A stretch of DNA of 64,000 bases from Calothrix parasitica NIES-267 (GCF_002368095.1 NZ_AP018227.1:7580123-7644122); one strand, 5' to 3'. Counted from the first letter of the stretch, positions 36,647 through 46,536 are shown. Program-made: numbers and translations. The notes: generated from the sequence alone by a model not told the origin.

Positions 36647-37975
36647 ATGGATTTATATAAATCAGGAGAAGTAATTAATCAAAAATATCGTATTTTAGAT
36701 ATTTTGGGAAAAGGTGGAATCGGAATTACCTATCTAGCTGAAAATTTAGAAACAAATAAAAATTTAGCTTTAAAAGTTTTATTCTTACGTCGGATAAATG
36801 ATTGGAAGAAAATAGAGCTATTTGAAAGAGAAGGTCAGATTCTTTATCAATTAAATCACCCTGCTATCCCTAGCTATTTCGATTATTTTAAAATAGAAAC
36901 TGATAAAGATAATTCTTTTTATATTGCTCAACAGCTAGCACCAGGTAAATCTCTTCAAGAGCTTATAGAAAGCGGTTGGAATCCAGATGAATCGGAAGTT
37001 AAAGATATCGCGATTCAAATTTTAGACATTTTAATCTATTTACATTCATTTTCACCACCAATTATTCATCGAGATATTAAACCACAAAATATTATTCGCG
37101 ATGAAAATGGCAAGGTTTTCTTAGTCGACTTTGGTGCTGTAGCCGATACTTATCATAATACCGTTACTGGAGGAAGTACTGTAGTCGGAACTTTCGGATA
37201 TATGGCTCCCGAACAGTTTCGCGGAAAAGCTTTTCCTTCAACTGATTTATATGGTTTAGGAACAACTTTACTGTATTTATTAACTAAAAAACATCCGTCA
37301 GATTTACCGCAAAAGCATTTAAAAATAGATTTTCGTTCTCAGATTAACGTATCTCAAAATTTTGCAGATTGGTTAAATAAACTAATCGAACCAGTTGCAG
37401 AAGATAGATTTACCAATGCTGAAATTGCATTAGCGGTATTGCAAGGAAAAGAAGCGCTCGATAATTATCTTACTAAAAGACCACGAAAACCAAAACATAC
37501 TTCTATTCGTTTACAAAAGAATCGAGATAAATTACAAATAGATATCCCTTCAGGAAATTTTCAGAGTAACTATAGACTGATTTTGACTATAACTTTTCTT
37601 GTTTTTAATGGTTTTCTACTGTTGATATTTTTAACCGTTATTCAATATTTCTCTTTCATGGATTTTCCATACATAGTATTTTTTATATGTTTTTTAGTTC
37701 CTTGTTTAATTGTTGGATGTTTAAAATTTAGTGAATTAATAATTAATCCTTTATCAAATATTAAATATATAATTATAAAAAATAAAGATTTTTTGATATT
37801 TTCTTATCAAAAAAAGCTATTCTTTTGGCACTATCATATCTCAGAGGAAACTTATCGTTTTGGAAGTAATATCTTTAAAAAGTATTTAAGAAAAAGGCTC
37901 GATTCAATGAAATTTAGTTTAACCATAAATGAGCGTAGATGGTTAAAATCAGAAATTGATAATTTTATTAAATAA
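36647..37975 (+). CDS. Ser/Thr protein kinase with C-terminal membrane anchor
   Basis: A 442-residue Hanks-type kinase closely related to the preceding ankyrin kinase: GKGGIGITYL, K43, HRDIKPQN with D143, DFG 161-163, GTFGYMAPEQFRGKAFPSTDLYGLG. The catalytic domain ends near 275. Two hydrophobic segments lie at about 307-330 and 335-360, followed by an about 80-residue basic tail ending TINERRWLKSEIDNFIK. The tail resembles a small membrane-associated module common in cyanobacterial kinases. It probably arose by duplication and domain exchange with its neighbour. Confidence 0.9.
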   Translation: MDLYKSGEVINQKYRILDILGKGGIGITYLAENLETNKNLALKVLFLRRINDWKKIELFEREGQILYQLNHPAIPSYFDYFKIETDKDNSFYIAQQLAPGKSLQELIESGWNPDESEVKDIAIQILDILIYLHSFSPPIIHRDIKPQNIIRDENGKVFLVDFGAVADTYHNTVTGGSTVVGTFGYMAPEQFRGKAFPSTDLYGLGTTLLYLLTKKHPSDLPQKHLKIDFRSQINVSQNFADWLNKLIEPVAEDRFTNAEIALAVLQGKEALDNYLTKRPRKPKHTSIRLQKNRDKLQIDIPSGNFQSNYRLILTITFLVFNGFLLLIFLTVIQYFSFMDFPYIVFFICFLVPCLIVGCLKFSELIINPLSNIKYIIIKNKDFLIFSYQKKLFFWHYHISEETYRFGSNIFKKYLRKRLDSMKFSLTINERRWLKSEIDNFIK

Positions 37976-37990
37976 AGATATCCTTAGCTT

Positions 37991-38037
37991 GTAGTTGCGC
38001 TTTAGTACTTACATATTTGGCGCTAAAGCGCAACTAC
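37991..38037. repeat. full palindromic repeat, family D; possible bidirectional terminator
   Basis: Perfect 15-bp arms GTAGTTGCGCTTTAG (37991-38005) and CTAAAGCGCAACTAC (38023-38037) with a 17-bp spacer. It sits between convergent genes, where a two-way terminator would be useful. Confidence 0.75.
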
Positions 38038-38052
38038 GAACGAATGAATAAA

Positions 38053-38424
38053 CTAATCGTAATCCCCTGCGTGTTCTTTCAAGTCATCTAAAGAAACATG
38101 TTCCAATGTAGATGCATGAGTAGCTGATAAATCCACTTTCGGAGCAACTCCATCATCCATTGCTTCTTTCCAACGTGAAGCACACAAACACCATTTATCA
38201 CCAGCTTTCAAACCAGGAAATTCATACATCGGTCTCGGTGTACTTAAATCATTTCCCATAGACTTGGTATATGTGAGAAACTCTTCGGTCATTTCCGCAC
38301 AAACGGTGTGTACCCCGAAATCACCCGCTCCAGTATCGCACACACCATTCCGGTAATACCCAGTCATTGGAGAAGTACAGCAAACTTCAAGCTTTTCACC
38401 AAGCACATTTTTTGCGTCAGACAT
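38053..38424 (-). CDS. DUF2237 family protein
   Basis: A 123-residue soluble protein that is a single DUF2237 (PF09996) domain: NVLGEKLEVCCTSPMTGYYRNG, GDFGVHTVCAEMTEEFL, DLSTPRPMYEFPGLKAGDKW and CLCASRW. It has several conserved Cys. Function is unknown across the family. A tract of heptamer repeats lies directly upstream of its start. Confidence 0.9.
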   Translation of the reverse strand: MSDAKNVLGEKLEVCCTSPMTGYYRNGVCDTGAGDFGVHTVCAEMTEEFLTYTKSMGNDLSTPRPMYEFPGLKAGDKWCLCASRWKEAMDDGVAPKVDLSATHASTLEHVSLDDLKEHAGDYD

Positions 38425-38425
38425 A

Positions 38426-38531
38426 TCAGTGAACAGTTATCAGTGAACAGTTATCAGTTACCAGTTATCAGTTACCAGTTATCAGTTACCAGTTATCAGT
38501 TACCAGTTATCAGTTATCAGTTACCAGTTAA
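38426..38531. repeat. CAGTTATCAGTTAC tandem repeats (STRR)
   Basis: About thirteen near-perfect 7-bp units alternating CAGTTAT and CAGTTAC (a 14-bp period), just upstream of the DUF2237 gene start. Not a CRISPR: there are no unique spacers. Confidence 0.9.
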
Positions 38532-38657
38532 AAATATTATTTTGCTATCAACATAATGTTAGCGCGGTTAGGGTAATTGGGAGTTAGGAATTAAGAATTA
38601 GGAATTTTTATTTCTCCCCCCTCTTCCCCCTCTACCCCCTCTAACCCCTCCAATCAT

Positions 38658-39848
38658 TTATTCCCAACTAACCTGCTTCCTTTCTTTAACAACCTGCTGA
38701 TAAACTCTTTCTGTCTGTTTGGCAATTTTTGACCAGTTAAAACGTTTTTCTAAGTCTTGATAAGCGTTGTCTTTCAACCATTGACAGTAACCGGGATTTT
38801 TCAAGACTTCCAAAATTCCCCATGCTAATGAATCGGGATTATTAACTTGGGTTACGACTCCTGTTTTTGTATGCTGAACTACTTCAGGTAAACCTCCGGT
38901 ATCGGAAACTACTACCGGAACTTTAGCTGCAAAACTTTCTAATGCAACTATACCGAAGGGTTCGTAAAGACTGGGGAAAACTGCACAGTCGGCGATTGTC
39001 TGAAATGTATCTAAGTATTCGTCTGCCATAAAGCCGGTAAAATAGCATTTATGCCAAATTCCTAAATCCCAAGCTTGTTTTTTTAACTGGTTGGTATTTC
39101 CACCACCGATAATTACAAATTTAACGTTACCTCCCATTTCCGAAAGTACTTTGGGTGCTGCGTTTAACAATATTGATATACCCTTCTCATAGGTCATTCG
39201 ACCGACATAATAAACTATTTTTTCGTTATCTTCCGCAAATTGACGACGGAAATCCTGTGTATAAAACTGATTTTGATGCTGTTTCTTTTCTGGACGAATT
39301 CCGTTGTAAATTACGTCAATTTTGTCCCAGGGACTTTTCAAGGAATGTTCTATTTCTCGACGCATATAATTAGTACAGACTATAACTCGCCAAGCTTCAA
39401 AAGTAAGTTCGCTTTCTTTACGGTGGATATAGCTTTGATTATGATTGTGAATACCGTTGTTTCTTCCCGATTCTGTAGCGTGGATGGTAGCAATTAAAGG
39501 AACTTTGAAGGTGTGTTTTAAAGCTATTGCTGCATCTCCTACCAGCCAATCATGAGCGTGAATTAAATCAAATGGCCCTTCTTCGAGCATTAATTTACCA
39601 CCTTGTCGCCCCATGCTTTCATTCATGTTGACTATCCAGTGGAAAAAGTCATCGCTATCAGCTACGGGTATGCGATGTATTTTAATTCCTTCCACCTCTT
39701 CGTAAAGTGGTGCTTCACCGAATTCTGGTGTGATTAAATAAATCGAATGCCCAGATTTTACCAATTCTGGATATAGTTCTCCCACATGACGTGCAATCCC
39801 ACCAACTATACGAGGTGGAAATTCCCAACTCAATACCAATATTTTCAT
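38658..39848 (-). CDS. GT4-family glycosyltransferase
   Basis: A 396-residue retaining GT-B glycosyltransferase. The N-terminal acceptor domain has the GT4 opening KILVLSWEFPPRIVGGIARHVGEL and IHAHDWLVGDAAIALKH. The C-terminal domain has YVGRMTYEKGISILLNA and the donor motif SLYEPFGIVALESFAAKVPVVVSDTGGLPEVV with the conserved E-x7-E. The opening resembles glycogen/starch synthase-like and archaeal GT4 enzymes, so a glucosyl donor is plausible but unproven. I chose ATG 39848 with GGGGACAAACG upstream; a GTG seven codons earlier is less likely. Confidence 0.9.
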   Translation of the reverse strand: MKILVLSWEFPPRIVGGIARHVGELYPELVKSGHSIYLITPEFGEAPLYEEVEGIKIHRIPVADSDDFFHWIVNMNESMGRQGGKLMLEEGPFDLIHAHDWLVGDAAIALKHTFKVPLIATIHATESGRNNGIHNHNQSYIHRKESELTFEAWRVIVCTNYMRREIEHSLKSPWDKIDVIYNGIRPEKKQHQNQFYTQDFRRQFAEDNEKIVYYVGRMTYEKGISILLNAAPKVLSEMGGNVKFVIIGGGNTNQLKKQAWDLGIWHKCYFTGFMADEYLDTFQTIADCAVFPSLYEPFGIVALESFAAKVPVVVSDTGGLPEVVQHTKTGVVTQVNNPDSLAWGILEVLKNPGYCQWLKDNAYQDLEKRFNWSKIAKQTERVYQQVVKERKQVSWE

Positions 39849-40123
39849 CGTTTGTCCCCAATCCTTCACAAATCGTTTAATTATTCAGCCAATTAAAATA
39901 ATTAAAGGTGCGATCGCAAATTTTGACGGGAGTATAATTACTCAATTTTGGGTTGTTGTAACAATTTGGTGACAAAAAATATATGGGAATTGGGAATTAG
40001 AGATTGAAAATTTAAAAGAGCTACCAGGGAGCAAGATGCTCCCACTACAATTATTTTTTTAATACTTCTCCCCTTGTCTCCTTTTCCCCCTGTCTTCCCC
40101 TCTTCCCCCTCTTTCCCCTCTTA

Positions 40124-41758
40124 CTAAACCTGCTCTCGAAATCTCACCCAATCTTCAACTGCTTTATCGTCAGAAACTGCTGCTTTTTTCAATAAAATTA
40201 CGCCATCTTTAAAGTCAATGATTCCATATTCTTGATTATCGGTGACTTTATCAACGAAATTAACTAATTCCTTCAATAGTCCACGGTCACCTTTGAAGGC
40301 TGGAGCATACTGCTGTAATCTCCATAAATCAGCAATTGCATAATCCATTTTTACAACTTCTCTCTCGTCGTTTTGTAATTCCACCATTGGTAAACGGAGA
40401 ATTTCGCGACGATTGGAAAGGTGAGGTACGAGGTAGGTAGTTGCAGATACGCTCGCATCTGATGGGATTTGCGCTAACAAAGGACGAATCCCTTTATTTA
40501 CATGATTCCACTGTTGAGGCAAAGATACGTATACCCAAGGTTGAACTGAATCGGGTATGGCAAAGTAAAAGGTACGATTGGGATTTGATGTAAAACTAAA
40601 GATTAAAGATAGAGAAAGACAAAATATCCAGAAGCGACGAAATGAAGGTTTGAATACTCTGGGATGTGTTGACCACCAAAGTATCGCACCATAGCACAAC
40701 CCTGGAACTACACTTAATGCATATCTAATATTAATTGCTAATACCGAATCACCTTTACCTAAAAGCAGTTTCAATAAAGGAAATCCGGCGATACCCCAAG
40801 AAGCTGGAGCAATTGCAGGTATAAAAGCGAAAGGTAAATACTGACCGAGTAAATACCGAATAGTTCTATCTACCGGGGTAACTAGCTCTACTAATAATCG
40901 TATCGGATTGCTAACTATTCCCCAAATAATATCTAAGGTAGTAGCTTCGTCAGCCTCAACATATTGCCCAAACCTCTCTAACATAAACCGTTTAGAAATA
41001 TCATCGGAAAACAACGGCATAATTAAGTTAGTTAGCAGCAGCATGTACCCAAAGCTAAAAGTACAAACTGCTAAACCTGTGCGGGGAAAGCGTTTGCTCA
41101 AAACCATGTAAACCCCAACCCCGAATAGTCCGACCCCAGCATCTTCGCGGACTACAACTATTAATCCAGCCATCAACCAAAACAGCCACCACCAGCGTTT
41201 CTCCATTGCCAAAAGCAAAGTAAAAATGAACAGTGGAATTTGACTGACATCGTGAAAATTACATAAAGTTGGCCCAATTACGGCATTTGCAGCGTAATAA
41301 CTACCGGTAATCATCACTGCTAATCGAGGTTCTAAATATTGACGTGCCAATACATAAAGCATCAAACCACCAGCAGTTATCAGCATGACTAACAGCACTG
41401 CTAAAGTCGCCGCATTGGGGAATAACGCATATATAGGTGCCCAAAGTAACAAAGCTGGTGTGAAGTGTTGACCTAGCCGATGGTAATAAACGGTAGGAAT
41501 TTCATTTGCATGAACAATATTAGTTGAAAGACTTGAAGATAAAGAACTTTGGAAAAAGCGACCGTGAATATTATTCCAAAAAACTTGATTAAAAATACCT
41601 TGATCGAAAGATGCGTAAAAGCTAAAATATCGATTTAATATCAGTACAAGACATACAACAAAAAATACAAAGGCAATAGGAAGAATTGGTTGAATAAAAG
41701 TAAAGAAATTTGATGAACTAGATTTTGAATTACGAACTTTAGATATAGTTTCCTGCAA
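40124..41758 (-). CDS. DUF2079 polytopic membrane protein
   Basis: A 544-residue protein with about ten membrane helices, of the DUF2079 (PF09852) family. These resemble GT-C glycosyltransferases. Typical features: SFDQGIFNQVFWN near the first external loop, VYYHRLGQHFTPALLL, REDAGVGLFGVGVYM, and a hydrophilic C-terminal domain (LPQQWNHVNKGIRPLLAQIPSDASVSATTYLVPHLSNR). Function is not established; an envelope sugar transferase role is an inference from the acidic loop and topology. It lies upstream of the GT4 gene on the same strand, with a 250-bp gap. Confidence 0.88.
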   Translation of the reverse strand: MQETISKVRNSKSSSSNFFTFIQPILPIAFVFFVVCLVLILNRYFSFYASFDQGIFNQVFWNNIHGRFFQSSLSSSLSTNIVHANEIPTVYYHRLGQHFTPALLLWAPIYALFPNAATLAVLLVMLITAGGLMLYVLARQYLEPRLAVMITGSYYAANAVIGPTLCNFHDVSQIPLFIFTLLLAMEKRWWWLFWLMAGLIVVVREDAGVGLFGVGVYMVLSKRFPRTGLAVCTFSFGYMLLLTNLIMPLFSDDISKRFMLERFGQYVEADEATTLDIIWGIVSNPIRLLVELVTPVDRTIRYLLGQYLPFAFIPAIAPASWGIAGFPLLKLLLGKGDSVLAINIRYALSVVPGLCYGAILWWSTHPRVFKPSFRRFWIFCLSLSLIFSFTSNPNRTFYFAIPDSVQPWVYVSLPQQWNHVNKGIRPLLAQIPSDASVSATTYLVPHLSNRREILRLPMVELQNDEREVVKMDYAIADLWRLQQYAPAFKGDRGLLKELVNFVDKVTDNQEYGIIDFKDGVILLKKAAVSDDKAVEDWVRFREQV

Positions 41759-41973
41759 TTGTCACTACCCCATTTTTCCTGAAGAAGATAGAAAAATTAA
41801 CTTATATTTTCCAAGATGAAAATATTATAAGTGGTTTTACAGTGAACAGTTATCAGTTAACAGTTATCAGTTAACAAAATAATTATTCTCCCCATCTCCC
41901 CCCTCCCCCAATCTCCTTGTCCTCGTCTCATGCTAAAAGGTATTAGTAAGCTCCAATTCAACATTCGCAGAAT

Positions 41974-43371
41974 ATGTCTAACTTAATTACTGATACTAAA
42001 AATTTACTTGCTGATTTGATATCGCGTTACTCTGACAAAGTTGATTATTTGATGATTCGGATTGAGGAGGCTGAGGGGACTGATATCTTATTACGTGGTG
42101 ATAAGGTGGAAACTCTGAGCGAATGTATTTCGGTTGGGGGTCAGGTCAGAGCTTGTTACAAGGGTGGATGGGGATTAAGCAGTTTTAATCATCTTTCTAC
42201 TATCGAAGAACGGATTCAAGAAGCTATCGCAGCTGCAAGAATTGTTGGAGATGAGGAAACTATGTTAGCTCCGATTACTCCGGTACAAGCTATATGTGAA
42301 TTACCTTTGACTGGTACTGACCCCAGAAATATATCTTTGAGTCAGAAAAAGGAATTGTGCGATAATTATACGGATTTACTCAAAAGTATAGATAATCGCA
42401 TCACTACAACTTCGGTACGTTATGGCGATAGCGCTCAAAAAGTGATTATTGCGACCAGTGAAGGTACGCTTATAGAACAGTCTTGGGTCGATATGGAAAT
42501 GCGTTTTGCTGCTACTGCTAGAAACGGTGAAACGGTTCAAACCGGAAGAGAAACTACTGGTTCTCGTAAAGCTTTTGAGGATTTAACTAGTTTAGACGAG
42601 CAAGTTACTAGTGCAGCACGTAGAGCAATATCTGCTTTATCGCTACCACCAGTTAAAGGTAATACTTACACCGTGGTGATTGACCCAGTTTTGACGGGAT
42701 TATTTGTTCATGAAGCTTTCGGACATCTTTCCGAAGCTGATATGGCTTATGAAAATCCCGACGTGTTGGAAGTAATGACTCTGGGAAGAAGATTTGGTAA
42801 TCAAGAATTACAGATTTTCGATGGTGCTGCACCCGAGGGACATCGCGGTAGTTATTATTATGATGATGAAGGTACACCAGCTACTACTACTCAATTGATT
42901 AAAGATGGAATCTTGGTAGGAAGATTGCATTCTCGGGAAACAGCAGGGAAGTTAAATGAAACTCCTACGGGAAATTCTCGCTGTCTTAGCTATCAATATG
43001 CTCCCATAGTCCGAATGACAAATACTTGGATTGAAAGAGGTAAAACTCCGGTAAATGATTTATTTTCCGGCATAAAAGAAGGAGTTTACGCTAAAAACTG
43101 GCTTGGTGGTATGACCAACGGGGAAATGTTCACTTTTAGTGCTGGTGAAGCATGGATGATTAGAAATGGTGAGATTGCAGAACCTGTTAAAGATGTGACT
43201 CTTTCGGGTAATGTATTTCAAACTTTAAAAGATATCGAAGGTATTGGTGATGATTTCTACTGGGATGAATCCGGTGGTTGTGGAAAAGGTGGACAAAATG
43301 GTTTACCCGTTGGTTGTGGTGGACCGAGTTTGAGAATTAAAGATGTAGTTGTTGGTGGGGAAGCTGGGTAA
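41974..43371 (+). CDS. tldD: TldD metalloprotease subunit
   Basis: TldD and TldE (PmbA) form a metalloprotease that cleaves unfolded or modified peptides and, in enterobacteria, matures microcins and affects gyrase toxins. This 465-residue subunit carries the metal motif HEAFGH (H246) followed by LSEADM, plus the C-terminal SGGCGKGGQNGLPVGCGGP region of TldD. The likely partner TldE/PmbA is encoded at 58583-59884, about 15 kb away on the other strand. No RiPP precursor gene is visible nearby. Confidence 0.92.
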   Translation: MSNLITDTKNLLADLISRYSDKVDYLMIRIEEAEGTDILLRGDKVETLSECISVGGQVRACYKGGWGLSSFNHLSTIEERIQEAIAAARIVGDEETMLAPITPVQAICELPLTGTDPRNISLSQKKELCDNYTDLLKSIDNRITTTSVRYGDSAQKVIIATSEGTLIEQSWVDMEMRFAATARNGETVQTGRETTGSRKAFEDLTSLDEQVTSAARRAISALSLPPVKGNTYTVVIDPVLTGLFVHEAFGHLSEADMAYENPDVLEVMTLGRRFGNQELQIFDGAAPEGHRGSYYYDDEGTPATTTQLIKDGILVGRLHSRETAGKLNETPTGNSRCLSYQYAPIVRMTNTWIERGKTPVNDLFSGIKEGVYAKNWLGGMTNGEMFTFSAGEAWMIRNGEIAEPVKDVTLSGNVFQTLKDIEGIGDDFYWDESGGCGKGGQNGLPVGCGGPSLRIKDVVVGGEAG

Positions 43372-43529
43372 TAATTCGTAATATCACCCTCCGGGTGACG
43401 CAAGCTACGTAATTCGTAATTCGTAATTGAAAATGACTATCACCAGAACATGCTCAATTTATCAAAAGATTGTGAATTGGAAAGAAGCAATTACCAATTA
43501 CCAATTACCAATTACCTATTACCAATTTC
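43372..43529. repeat. small GC-rich repeat and heptamer repeats
   Basis: CACCCTCCGGGTGACGCAAG resembles the GC-rich small repeats at 15188 and 17335; AATTCGT and AATTACC heptamer runs follow up to the coaE stop. Confidence 0.7.
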
Positions 43530-44114
43530 CTATTTTTGAAATATCGCAATATCTACTTGCTGCAATAGTTCTTCTACATTTGAATTATTATTTAAAACAA
43601 TATCAGCTTTTTTAGTTTTTTCTTTCAAAGACATTTGACTGCTGATTCTCGCTTGTGCTTGTTCGAGGGTTAGTTGATTTCGCTCTATCAATCTTTCTAA
43701 CTGTTGTTTCTCCGAACAGGTTACTACCCAAATTTCTGTAACCAAGTCTGTCATACCGGCTTCAAATAATAAAGGCACAACTACAACTAGTGTTTCTACT
43801 GAAGTTTCTTTGATTCCTGCAAAAATGCGATCGCCGACGTAGGGATGAATCAAGTTATCTATCCACAAGCGTTCTTTCTGGTCGTTAAAAATAATCTCTC
43901 CTAACTGTTCTCGATTCAGGTTCCCATCTGCTAGTAATATTTTGTCTCCGTAGCGTTTGACTATTTGCTCTAGCAGAGGTGAATTAACAGCAACGGCTTC
44001 TCTTGCGTAAATATCTGCATCTAAAATAGGTAAGTTATAAGCATTTGCTAAATAATCCGCGACAGTTGTTTTACCTGTCGCTATACCTCCAGTTAAACCG
44101 ATTACACGTTTCAT
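43530..44114 (-). CDS. coaE: dephospho-CoA kinase
   Basis: CoaE phosphorylates dephospho-CoA in the last step of coenzyme A synthesis. The 194-residue protein has the P-loop GLTGGIATGKTTVADYL (residues 6-22), the DAD-Y-REAV substrate motif, LIHPYVGDRI, and VVPLLFEAGM with the lid-region cysteine and arginines (CSEKQQLERLIERN). Length and motifs are standard. A HIP1 octamer lies inside the gene. Confidence 0.95.
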   Translation of the reverse strand: MKRVIGLTGGIATGKTTVADYLANAYNLPILDADIYAREAVAVNSPLLEQIVKRYGDKILLADGNLNREQLGEIIFNDQKERLWIDNLIHPYVGDRIFAGIKETSVETLVVVVPLLFEAGMTDLVTEIWVVTCSEKQQLERLIERNQLTLEQAQARISSQMSLKEKTKKADIVLNNNSNVEELLQQVDIAIFQK

Positions 44115-44221
44115 AAACTATAGATAATTAGGAATAGGGGTTAATAGGTAAATATCTATTATCTACCAAAGATTAGCAATCGTCCTGATATCTAAATATA
44201 TTACCTATTACCCATTACCCA

Positions 44222-45079
44222 TTACCCATTACCAATTACCGAATCAACTATTGCTTGAGTTAATCCTTCTAAGGTATATTCGGAAGCTTCAACGTCAACT
44301 CTGCCAAAATACTTCTGACAAGCTTTAGAAGTTTGAGGACCAATAGAAGCAATACAAATTTCTTCTACATAATCCGATACCACAAATGATTGATGATTTG
44401 CAGAATTATCTATAAATATCCGTTGTGCTAATTGATTAAAAAATTTCACTGTTTTTGAACTAGCAAAAGTTATTATATCAACGGTTCCGCTTTGTAATGC
44501 TAATTCAGCAGAGGGAGGAATATCATTAGGACAGCAAGATTGATAAGCAGCTACCTCTACAACTTCTGCTCCCTGTTTTCTAAATTCTTTAATTAATTCT
44601 TCTCTTCCACCACTTTCGACTCTGGGAAATAAAACTTTTTTACCATTAAGCTGTTCGGGAAAATGTTCTATCAAAGAATCAGCAATAAAATTTGGTGGAA
44701 TAAAATCGGGTTGTAAACTATGATTTTTGAGAGTTTGAGCAGTTTTTTCGCCAACGACGGCTATTTTAAGATTAGCTAATGTACGCACGTCTTTTTCTAA
44801 TGCAATTAATCTTTCAAAAAAGTAATTAATACCGTTGCTAGAAGTGAGAATCAACCAGTCAAATTCTGATATATTAGCAATTGCATTATCCAAATCCTCC
44901 CAGCTTGAAGGGGGACCTATTTCTAATGCAGGCATTTCGATGGCATTTGCACCTGCTGCTACAATCATTTGAGTAAATTGACTTGATTGTCCCACAGAAC
45001 GAGTAATTAAAACAGTTTTTCCACTCAAAGGTAGAGTTGAAGATACTGTTGCAGTTTGGATAGAAGAATTTGATGACAT
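44222..45079 (-). CDS. hemD: uroporphyrinogen-III synthase
   Basis: HemD closes hydroxymethylbilane to uroporphyrinogen III, the common precursor of heme, chlorophyll, siroheme and cobalamin. The 285-residue protein shows the weakly conserved HemD pattern: GKTVLITRSVGQSSQFTQMI, DWLILTSSNGINYFF, VGEKTAQTL, FPRVESGGREELI, YQSCCPND, TFASSKTVKFF and SIGPQTSKAC. It starts 24 bp after the cobA stop on the same strand, forming a tetrapyrrole operon. Confidence 0.93.
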   Translation of the reverse strand: MSSNSSIQTATVSSTLPLSGKTVLITRSVGQSSQFTQMIVAAGANAIEMPALEIGPPSSWEDLDNAIANISEFDWLILTSSNGINYFFERLIALEKDVRTLANLKIAVVGEKTAQTLKNHSLQPDFIPPNFIADSLIEHFPEQLNGKKVLFPRVESGGREELIKEFRKQGAEVVEVAAYQSCCPNDIPPSAELALQSGTVDIITFASSKTVKFFNQLAQRIFIDNSANHQSFVVSDYVEEICIASIGPQTSKACQKYFGRVDVEASEYTLEGLTQAIVDSVIGNG

Positions 45080-45103
45080 AAGTTAAGAATGCTTTGCATC
45101 TAA

Positions 45104-45832
45104 TTACATCTTCTCAGAAAAACTCCCATAGCTAACGATTTTCCCAATTACAATTACAGCAGGAGATAGTCGTACTGTTTTTACATGTTCCACAATTGTG
45201 GAAAGTTCAGCAATCCATACCTGTTGTTCTGAAGTACCTGCTTTACGAATTATTGCAACTGGTGTACTTTTGTTTTTTCCATATTTAATTAACTGGTCTA
45301 CAATCTCCCGAAGATGCTTTCCACCCATGAGTAACACCAGGGTATCCAACCTTGAAAGCGCTTCCCAATCAAGAATATCTGGTTGATGAGCGCTCGATAC
45401 AGCGAAACATTTACTCATAACAGCATCCGTAAGCGGAATTCCCGCTAATAAAGGTGCTGATGTTACAGAAGAAATTCCCGGAACAACTTCAAAATCACAA
45501 CCAGCATTTTTTAAAGCTTGAATTTCCAAAATACAGCGACCGAAAATAAACGGGTCACCAGATTTAAGTCTTATTACCTGTTTCTCCTGCTGACAATATT
45601 TAACTAATAAACCATTAATTTCCGATTGAGGAGTACTTGGTAAACCACCTCGTTTTCCCACATGGATTTTTAAACAATTATGCGGTACCAGTTTTAATAA
45701 TTCCTCGTCAACCAAAGCATCATAAATCAATACTTCAGCCGTAGATAGTAATTTATAAGCTTTTACCGTTAAATAATCTACCTCTCCAGGTCCAGCACCT
45801 ACAAGGTAGACTTTACCTTTTGATTTAGTCAT
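45104..45832 (-). CDS. cobA: uroporphyrinogen-III C-methyltransferase
   Basis: This SAM-dependent enzyme methylates uroporphyrinogen III at C2 and C7 to precorrin-2, the entry to siroheme and cobalamin. The 242-residue monofunctional protein has VYLVGAGPGEVDYLTVKA, LIYDALV, HVGKRGG, RLKSGDPFIFGR, PGISSVTSAPLLAGIPLT and LLMGGKHL, all SUMT signatures. It lacks the CysG oxidase/chelatase part. It is followed by hemD. CbiC/CobH, a later cobalamin enzyme, is at 52309. Confidence 0.95.
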   Translation of the reverse strand: MTKSKGKVYLVGAGPGEVDYLTVKAYKLLSTAEVLIYDALVDEELLKLVPHNCLKIHVGKRGGLPSTPQSEINGLLVKYCQQEKQVIRLKSGDPFIFGRCILEIQALKNAGCDFEVVPGISSVTSAPLLAGIPLTDAVMSKCFAVSSAHQPDILDWEALSRLDTLVLLMGGKHLREIVDQLIKYGKNKSTPVAIIRKAGTSEQQVWIAELSTIVEHVKTVRLSPAVIVIGKIVSYGSFSEKM

Positions 45833-45925
45833 CGGACTTTAGATTGAGATTAAGAGTAGAAAATATAGTGTTTATCAAGCAACTAAGGTACATCTAAATC
45901 TCACTCCAATAAAGCTATGTTTCTC

Positions 45926-45970
45926 TCCTCTCCTTAATAAGGAGAGGGGCTGGGGGTGAGGTTTTGAGGT
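45926..45970. repeat. CCTCTCCTT hairpin repeat
   Basis: Perfect 9-bp stem CCTCTCCTT/AAGGAGAGG (45927-45935 and 45939-45947), then GGGGTGAGGTTTT; member of the dispersed CCTCACCCC/CTCTCC family. Confidence 0.7.
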
Positions 45971-46077
45971 GTAATTCAATAGACTGAGAAAAGCTATAAG
46001 AAGTTAGTAGTTAGTAATTAGAATTTATAAATTTATTTTTTAATATTACCAATTACCAATTACCCATTACCAATTAC

Positions 46078-46536
46078 CTATTTACTATTCAATTTTTCCA
46101 ACAACTGACCAACTTCCGCTGCTTTTTCCGGTTGACGTTTTTGCAAAACTTCTTTAGCTTGCTTTAAATATTCTATTGCTTCCGATTGCTTATCTTGCTG
46201 CATATAAATTCTACTCAAACGTAAATAAGCATCAGCCTTTTTAGGTGCGCGTTCGATAACTTCTTTGTACTTTTCAATTGCTTCCTCTACTTTTCCCTGT
46301 TTTAATATAGAATCTCCCAAAAGTAAACGAACTACATCATTACTAACATTAATAGAAGTTACCTGACGAAAAACAGCTTCTGCATTTTCATAATCTTTCT
46401 GCTGATAAAGTTCGAGTCCTTTCTGAAACAGATTAGAAGTTCTCAAAGTCTTGACAGCGAAATAAATAAGCAGAAAAATACTTGAAATAACAATAGCAGC
46501 AGGAATAACTGTATTTAATTGCGGATTTTCTAACAT
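46078..46536 (-). CDS. membrane-anchored TPR protein
   Basis: A 152-residue protein with one N-terminal membrane helix (VIPAAIVISSIFLLIYFAV) followed by about three tetratricopeptide repeats (FQKGLELYQQKDYENAEAVF, RLLLGDSILKQGKVEEAIEKY, AYLRLSRIYMQQDKQSEAIEYL). Such proteins act as adaptors in membrane complexes. No partner is indicated by the neighbours. The 390-bp region before the next gene holds two MITE-like repeats rather than genes. Confidence 0.85.
   Translation of the reverse strand: MLENPQLNTVIPAAIVISSIFLLIYFAVKTLRTSNLFQKGLELYQQKDYENAEAVFRQVTSINVSNDVVRLLLGDSILKQGKVEEAIEKYKEVIERAPKKADAYLRLSRIYMQQDKQSEAIEYLKQAKEVLQKRQPEKAAEVGQLLEKLNSK

Noticed and set aside
38426-38531. CAGTTAT/CAGTTAC array looked at first like a CRISPR
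   Set aside because: Units are 7 bp with no spacers and no Cas genes nearby; it is a heptamer STRR tract.
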